A stretch of DNA of 64,000 nt, taken from positions 2,399,501 to 2,463,500 of the forward strand of contig NC_004113.1 of assembly GCF_000011345.1 (NCBI RefSeq). The letters run 5' to 3'. The notes beneath the pieces are model-generated. The model was not told the origin of the DNA, did not search any database, and saw only the letters and a program-made list of their open reading frames with translations. This document shows, one piece after another, positions 60,628 to 64,000 of the stretch. The stretch comes from Thermosynechococcus vestitus BP-1. GTDB lineage: Bacteria; Cyanobacteriota; Cyanobacteriia; Thermosynechococcales; Thermosynechococcaceae. Numbering within the stretch: position 1 is the stretch's first letter; every line of letters starts with the position of its first letter. The translations under genes and the position numbers were made by a program.

Positions 60628-62618
60628 GGGTTTTTGTGGCGCTGGACAATCACTGCGGCCAGTTTCTCCGGTACTTCCTGAAGATGGTCAAATTGCCAAT
60701 GGAAGCCACCCGTGCCCATGGTCAGCGATCGCAACTCCACGACAAAGTCATGCATTTCCGCTTGGGGTAAATACGCCTCAATCTGTTCCCAGCCGGGCCA
60801 ACCCTCCTTACAGCTGTAGCCCAAAACCTGACCGCGCCGCCCCGTCAAAGCCTGCATCACCTTAGCAGTAAAGGTTTGGGGCATCCACACCTGCACCGCC
60901 ATGATGGGTTCTAGGAGTTGCGGTTCACACTGGGGAATTCCCGCTTGCATCGCGAGGCGGGCGGCTTGGCGAAAGGCTTGCTCAGAGCTATCCACAGAGT
61001 GGTAAGAGCCATTGGTGAGGGTAACAGCCACATCCACAATCGGAAACCCCAAGGGACCTTGGTTTAGGAATTCGCGCACCCCCTGCTCAACACCAGGGAT
61101 ATATTGCTTGGGAACAACGCCGCCGACAATGGTTTCACTAAATTGGAAGCCGCTGCCGCGCTCTAGGGGAGCGATATCGAGGTATACATCCCCAAATTGG
61201 CCGTGGCCACCGGTTTGATGTTTATAGCGGCCATGGCTGTTTTTGATACTCCGGCGAATGGTTTCCCGGTAGGGGACTTGGGGTAGATGGGTTTGCATCG
61301 GTAGGTTATATTTGCGCCGCAGGCGATCGAGGGCAATCTGCAAGTGAATGTCGCCCTGTCCCCAGAGAATAATTTCATGGGTATCACCATGCTGTTCCCA
61401 ACGCAGCGCCGGGTCTTCCTCAAGGAGTTTTTGCAGCGCGCCAGTGAGCTTCACCTCGTCACTCCGTTTACTGGGAGTAATGGCTAGGGCATAGACCGGT
61501 TCCAGTTGCGGTGCACAGGGCAAAGGCGGTACCTGACCACTGCCACTGAGGGTCTCACCGGTACGAATGCCCTCCAGCCGTGCCAATAGGACCACCTCAC
61601 CCGCCGTTGCTTGCCCCAAGGATTCTAATTGCGTGCCCTGGGCACGGTAGATGCCACCCACGCGCACTCCATTCAAGCTCATGCCATCGGTCAAGGTGCC
61701 CTGCCAGACCCGCACAAGGGAGAGTTTGCCACCTCCTTGGGGGATATAGAACGTCTTGAGCACTTGGGCGAGAGGCTCCTCACCGTTGATCTGGCGATGG
61801 GCAGCGGTTGCTGTGGCATCGGGTGCTTCGCGATCGAGGGCGGCCAAGAGGGGGCGCACACCATAATCCGTTTGGGCACTGCCAAAAAAGACGGGCACAA
61901 TTAAGTCGGCTCCCAACTCCCAGCGCAAATCGGCCATAATTTCACTTTCCGGTGGCGCGATATCCTCCAGGAGTTCTTCCAGGAGGTGATCATCGTAGTT
62001 GGCCAGAGCCTCCAGTAGCTCTGCCCGCGCCGCCTGTTCAACGGCTTGCAATTCCGAAGGAAAGGGGACTAAGTCCGCCGCTGCTCCCGCATGGTAGTGA
62101 TAGGCCTGCTCCGTCACTAAGTCAATGTAGCCCAAGAGGTCATCCCCCTGCCAAATGGGGTACTGGTGGGGCACAAGGGGGCGGCTGGAGGCTTGGCGAT
62201 AGGCGGCTAGAATCTCCCTGTAGGGATCATGGGCACGCTCCATCTTGTTGAGAAAAAGGATATGGGGAATTTGCCAGTCATCGAGGAATTTGAATAGGGG
62301 GGTTAGGGTAAAGGCGCGATCGCTCAGGGGTTCACAGACAACGATCGCCATGTCCACACCCACAAGGGCATTGAGGGTTTCTTGGAGCAATTCCACGGAG
62401 CCGGGACAGTCGAGAAGGGTGAGGTCTAGCTCCCCATACTGGGTATGGACAACATTCAGTTCCACGCCCATCTGGCGATCGCGCGCCTCAGGACTGGTAT
62501 CCAGAAGACCAATGGCTTTCCCCTTGGTGGCATGGGTAAGGCGCAAAATACTTTCTGCAAGGGTCGTTTTGCCACTGTTGTAGTTGCCCACAAGGGCAAT
62601 ATTGCATCGTCTCGCCAT
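60624..62618 (-). CDS. EF-G-like translational GTPase (EF-G2 group)
   Basis: This 664-residue protein has the EF-G domain order. The G domain has GNYNSGKTTL (G1), DCPGS (G3) and NKME in place of NKMD (G4). Domain II is followed by domains III-V with YRETIRRSIKNSHGRYKHQT, GHGQFGDVYLDIAP and the C-terminal LEPIMAVQVWMP. Switch I is altered: RDRQMGVEL stands where canonical EF-G has RGITI, so the magnesium-contacting Thr is absent. This is typical of the EF-G2 paralogue group and suggests weak or different GTPase coupling. It is probably not the main translocase. Confidence 0.85.
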   Translation of the reverse strand: MARRCNIALVGNYNSGKTTLAESILRLTHATKGKAIGLLDTSPEARDRQMGVELNVVHTQYGELDLTLLDCPGSVELLQETLNALVGVDMAIVVCEPLSDRAFTLTPLFKFLDDWQIPHILFLNKMERAHDPYREILAAYRQASSRPLVPHQYPIWQGDDLLGYIDLVTEQAYHYHAGAAADLVPFPSELQAVEQAARAELLEALANYDDHLLEELLEDIAPPESEIMADLRWELGADLIVPVFFGSAQTDYGVRPLLAALDREAPDATATAAHRQINGEEPLAQVLKTFYIPQGGGKLSLVRVWQGTLTDGMSLNGVRVGGIYRAQGTQLESLGQATAGEVVLLARLEGIRTGETLSGSGQVPPLPCAPQLEPVYALAITPSKRSDEVKLTGALQKLLEEDPALRWEQHGDTHEIILWGQGDIHLQIALDRLRRKYNLPMQTHLPQVPYRETIRRSIKNSHGRYKHQTGGHGQFGDVYLDIAPLERGSGFQFSETIVGGVVPKQYIPGVEQGVREFLNQGPLGFPIVDVAVTLTNGSYHSVDSSEQAFRQAARLAMQAGIPQCEPQLLEPIMAVQVWMPQTFTAKVMQALTGRRGQVLGYSCKEGWPGWEQIEAYLPQAEMHDFVVELRSLTMGTGGFHWQFDHLQEVPEKLAAVIVQRHKNP

Positions 62619-62810
62619 CGGACACCTACCTTATTAATTTCGCCTGATTTGCCATGGGGGTCAAAATTGTCCAGAATAGACCCTGAGTTTGCTTTAACTA
62701 GATCTCTTAACCCTTGGCGATCGCCCTTGGGGGAATTTGCAGTATCTCTTAAGGGAGCTGTAAACAACCGTTAAGTTAGGGTTAACGTTTGCGAGGAGGA
62801 CTCACTCACA

Positions 62811-63863
62811 ATGCGCATCAATTCCCTTTTGTGGGCTAGTATTGCCAGTCTTGGCCTTTGGATGGCATCGCCAGTCCACGCCAATAGCCCAGTGAGCCGG
62901 CTGATGCAGGAAGGGCAGCGGCTAGTGGAAGGAGGAAACTATGCCCAAGCCTTGGCCATTTATCAGCAACTCCTCGAGAGTGAGAGCCGTAATCCCCGCG
63001 TCCATTCTGCCATTGGCTACATCTATGCCCAGCAGGGACAATTTGGCGAAGCGGCCCGTGCTTACCAACGGGCGATTGAGCTCGATCAACAAAACGCCGA
63101 TTTTTACTATGCCCTAGGCTACAGTCTGGGGATGATGGGGGAAAACCAGGGGGCGGCTGCCGCCTACCGCCAAGCCATCCGGCTGAATCACCGTAACGCT
63201 CAAGCCTATGAAGGACTGGCGGTGATTCTCGCCCGCCTGGGAGATCCCCAAGGTGCCATAGAGGCCTACCGCTCCGCCCTCCGTCTTGCCCCCGGCAATT
63301 GGGCAGCTCAAAAGGGATTAGGGGTTCTGCTGCTCCAACAAGGCAATATTCCTGAAGCCCTCAGCCGTTTGCAACAGGCGGCAGCCCTTGCCCCTGGCAG
63401 TGCCTCAATTCAAATCAATTTAGGCATGGCACTTCTTGCCGCCGGCGATCCTAGCAATGGCTGGCAGGCCATTGATCGCGCCGCTCACTTGGGTCAGCGG
63501 GATGCGGATCTCCTACAGCAGGTGGCCGAACTGGCTGCGGCTGCGAATCAGCCAGAGCGAGCGATTCAAGCCTACCGCCGCCTGATCACCCTGCAACCCG
63601 AACGGGTCGCCACTTACTTTAGCTTAGGTGAGCTGTTAATGCAGCAAAATCATCCCCTGGAAGCGGCGGCGATTTATCGTCAAGCCACGCAGATCAACCC
63701 CCAGGATCCGGAAGGATTTTACCGCTTGGGGAAAGCCTTGGCAGCCCAAGGACGGCGGCAGGAGGCCCGCAATGCCTATCAAGTCGCTTTAAAGCTCTAC
63801 CGTGAGCAAAACAACCCCACGGGGGAAACCAAAGTGCGAAATGCAATGCGGCAGCGCAATTAG
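62811..63863 (+). CDS. Exported TPR repeat protein
   Basis: The signal peptide is LLWASIASLGLWMASPVHA, cleaved near residue 24. About eight TPR units follow through to the C-terminus (for example GNYAQALAIYQQLLESESRN, GQFGEAARAYQRAIELDQQN, GRRQEARNAYQVALKLYREQ). No enzymatic domain. Such proteins act as assembly scaffolds in the periplasm or at the thylakoid; the partner cannot be named. Its stop is three bases from the convergent partial gene. Confidence 0.85.
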   Translation: MRINSLLWASIASLGLWMASPVHANSPVSRLMQEGQRLVEGGNYAQALAIYQQLLESESRNPRVHSAIGYIYAQQGQFGEAARAYQRAIELDQQNADFYYALGYSLGMMGENQGAAAAYRQAIRLNHRNAQAYEGLAVILARLGDPQGAIEAYRSALRLAPGNWAAQKGLGVLLLQQGNIPEALSRLQQAAALAPGSASIQINLGMALLAAGDPSNGWQAIDRAAHLGQRDADLLQQVAELAAAANQPERAIQAYRRLITLQPERVATYFSLGELLMQQNHPLEAAAIYRQATQINPQDPEGFYRLGKALAAQGRRQEARNAYQVALKLYREQNNPTGETKVRNAMRQRN

Positions 63864-63866
63864 GGG

Positions 63867-64000
63867 CTAAGCCCCCTGCCCCAAATTCATAACCACCTGC
63901 TGCAACTCAGAAATGAGGGCACTGGGGCGGCCATTGAGGATATTTTGGTTGAGTCCCTCTAAGCTTTGGCGCAGGTGATTGAGGCGATCTTGAACGGGTT
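63867..64000 (-). CDS. 3' end of an unknown gene, cut by the window
   Basis: A minus-strand frame is open from the window edge to TAG at 63869-63867. It gives about 43 residues ending RPSALISELQQVVMNLGQGA, helical and coiled-coil-like (VQDRLNHLRQSLEGLNQNIL). It is tail-to-tail with the TPR gene, as expected for a real gene. No family could be recognised from this fragment. Confidence 0.5.
   Translation of the reverse strand, partial: PVQDRLNHLRQSLEGLNQNILNGRPSALISELQQVVMNLGQGA

Overview
The window reads as the chromosome of a thermophilic unicellular cyanobacterium close to Thermosynechococcus. The evidence is the light-independent protochlorophyllide reductase genes (chlL/chlN with the small DUF5331 gene between them), a cyanobacterial pilMNOQ locus without pilP, an SLH-type iron-uptake porin, DUF3685 and CPP1-like proteins, and frequent HIP1 octamers (GCGATCGC) through the host DNA. 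The genus is inferred from general protein character, not from a database match.

Layout. 1-2742: 3' end of squalene-hopene cyclase, an M48 metalloprotease and cysteine synthase. 2869-2955: tRNA-Ser(CGA). About 2956-11274: a foreign-looking polysaccharide-decoration island, all genes on the + strand, many overlapping. It encodes APS kinase, an acetyltransferase, two methyltransferases, a sulfotransferase, a GT10 and a GT11 fucosyltransferase, a small membrane protein and two GT2 glycosyltransferases. The left edge carries a decayed GDP-L-fucose synthase 3' end and the right edge a decayed asparagine synthetase 5' end. I saw no HIP1 site and no recombinase in the island. 11226-12105: truncated DUF29 gene and pyrR with a terminator-like hairpin in its leader. 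12284-13962: an IS200/IS605 element with divergent tnpA and tnpB. A transposase-less relative of about 190 bp lies at 31198-31390, inside the start of a pseudopilin gene.

14234-29157: housekeeping genes (DUF3685, porin, C-terminal processing protease, purN, a class V PLP enzyme, a coiled-coil PD-(D/E)XK protein, ruvX, ileS, a RemA-like regulator, carB). 29262-33131: a four-gene pseudopilin operon resembling the hormogonium polysaccharide secretion (hps) genes. 33521-38554: NCS2 purine permease, apt, a membrane-anchored phospholipase D/EF-hand/HhH protein and ackA. 38823-43615: pilM-N-O-Q. 43663-46348: chlL-DUF5331-chlN, followed by a CPP1-like gene. 47601-55278: dnaN, murJ, an orphan RppB-like histidine kinase coupled to a TPR-CHAT protease, and obgE. 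55481-64000: an LCP protein, a ROK kinase, a Uma2 pseudogene, an aspartate aminotransferase, tRNA-Glu(UUC), a GT2, an EF-G-like GTPase, a TPR protein and the 3' end of an unknown gene.

Functional themes. Surface structures dominate: a pilus machine (pilMNOQ), hps-like pseudopilins, an LCP protein, MurJ and the island. The island's enzymes fit together: APS kinase supplies PAPS to the sulfotransferase, and the two fucosyltransferases and the acetyl- and methyltransferases would decorate one glycan. This sulfated, multiply fucosylated glycan module is the strongest candidate for something undescribed.
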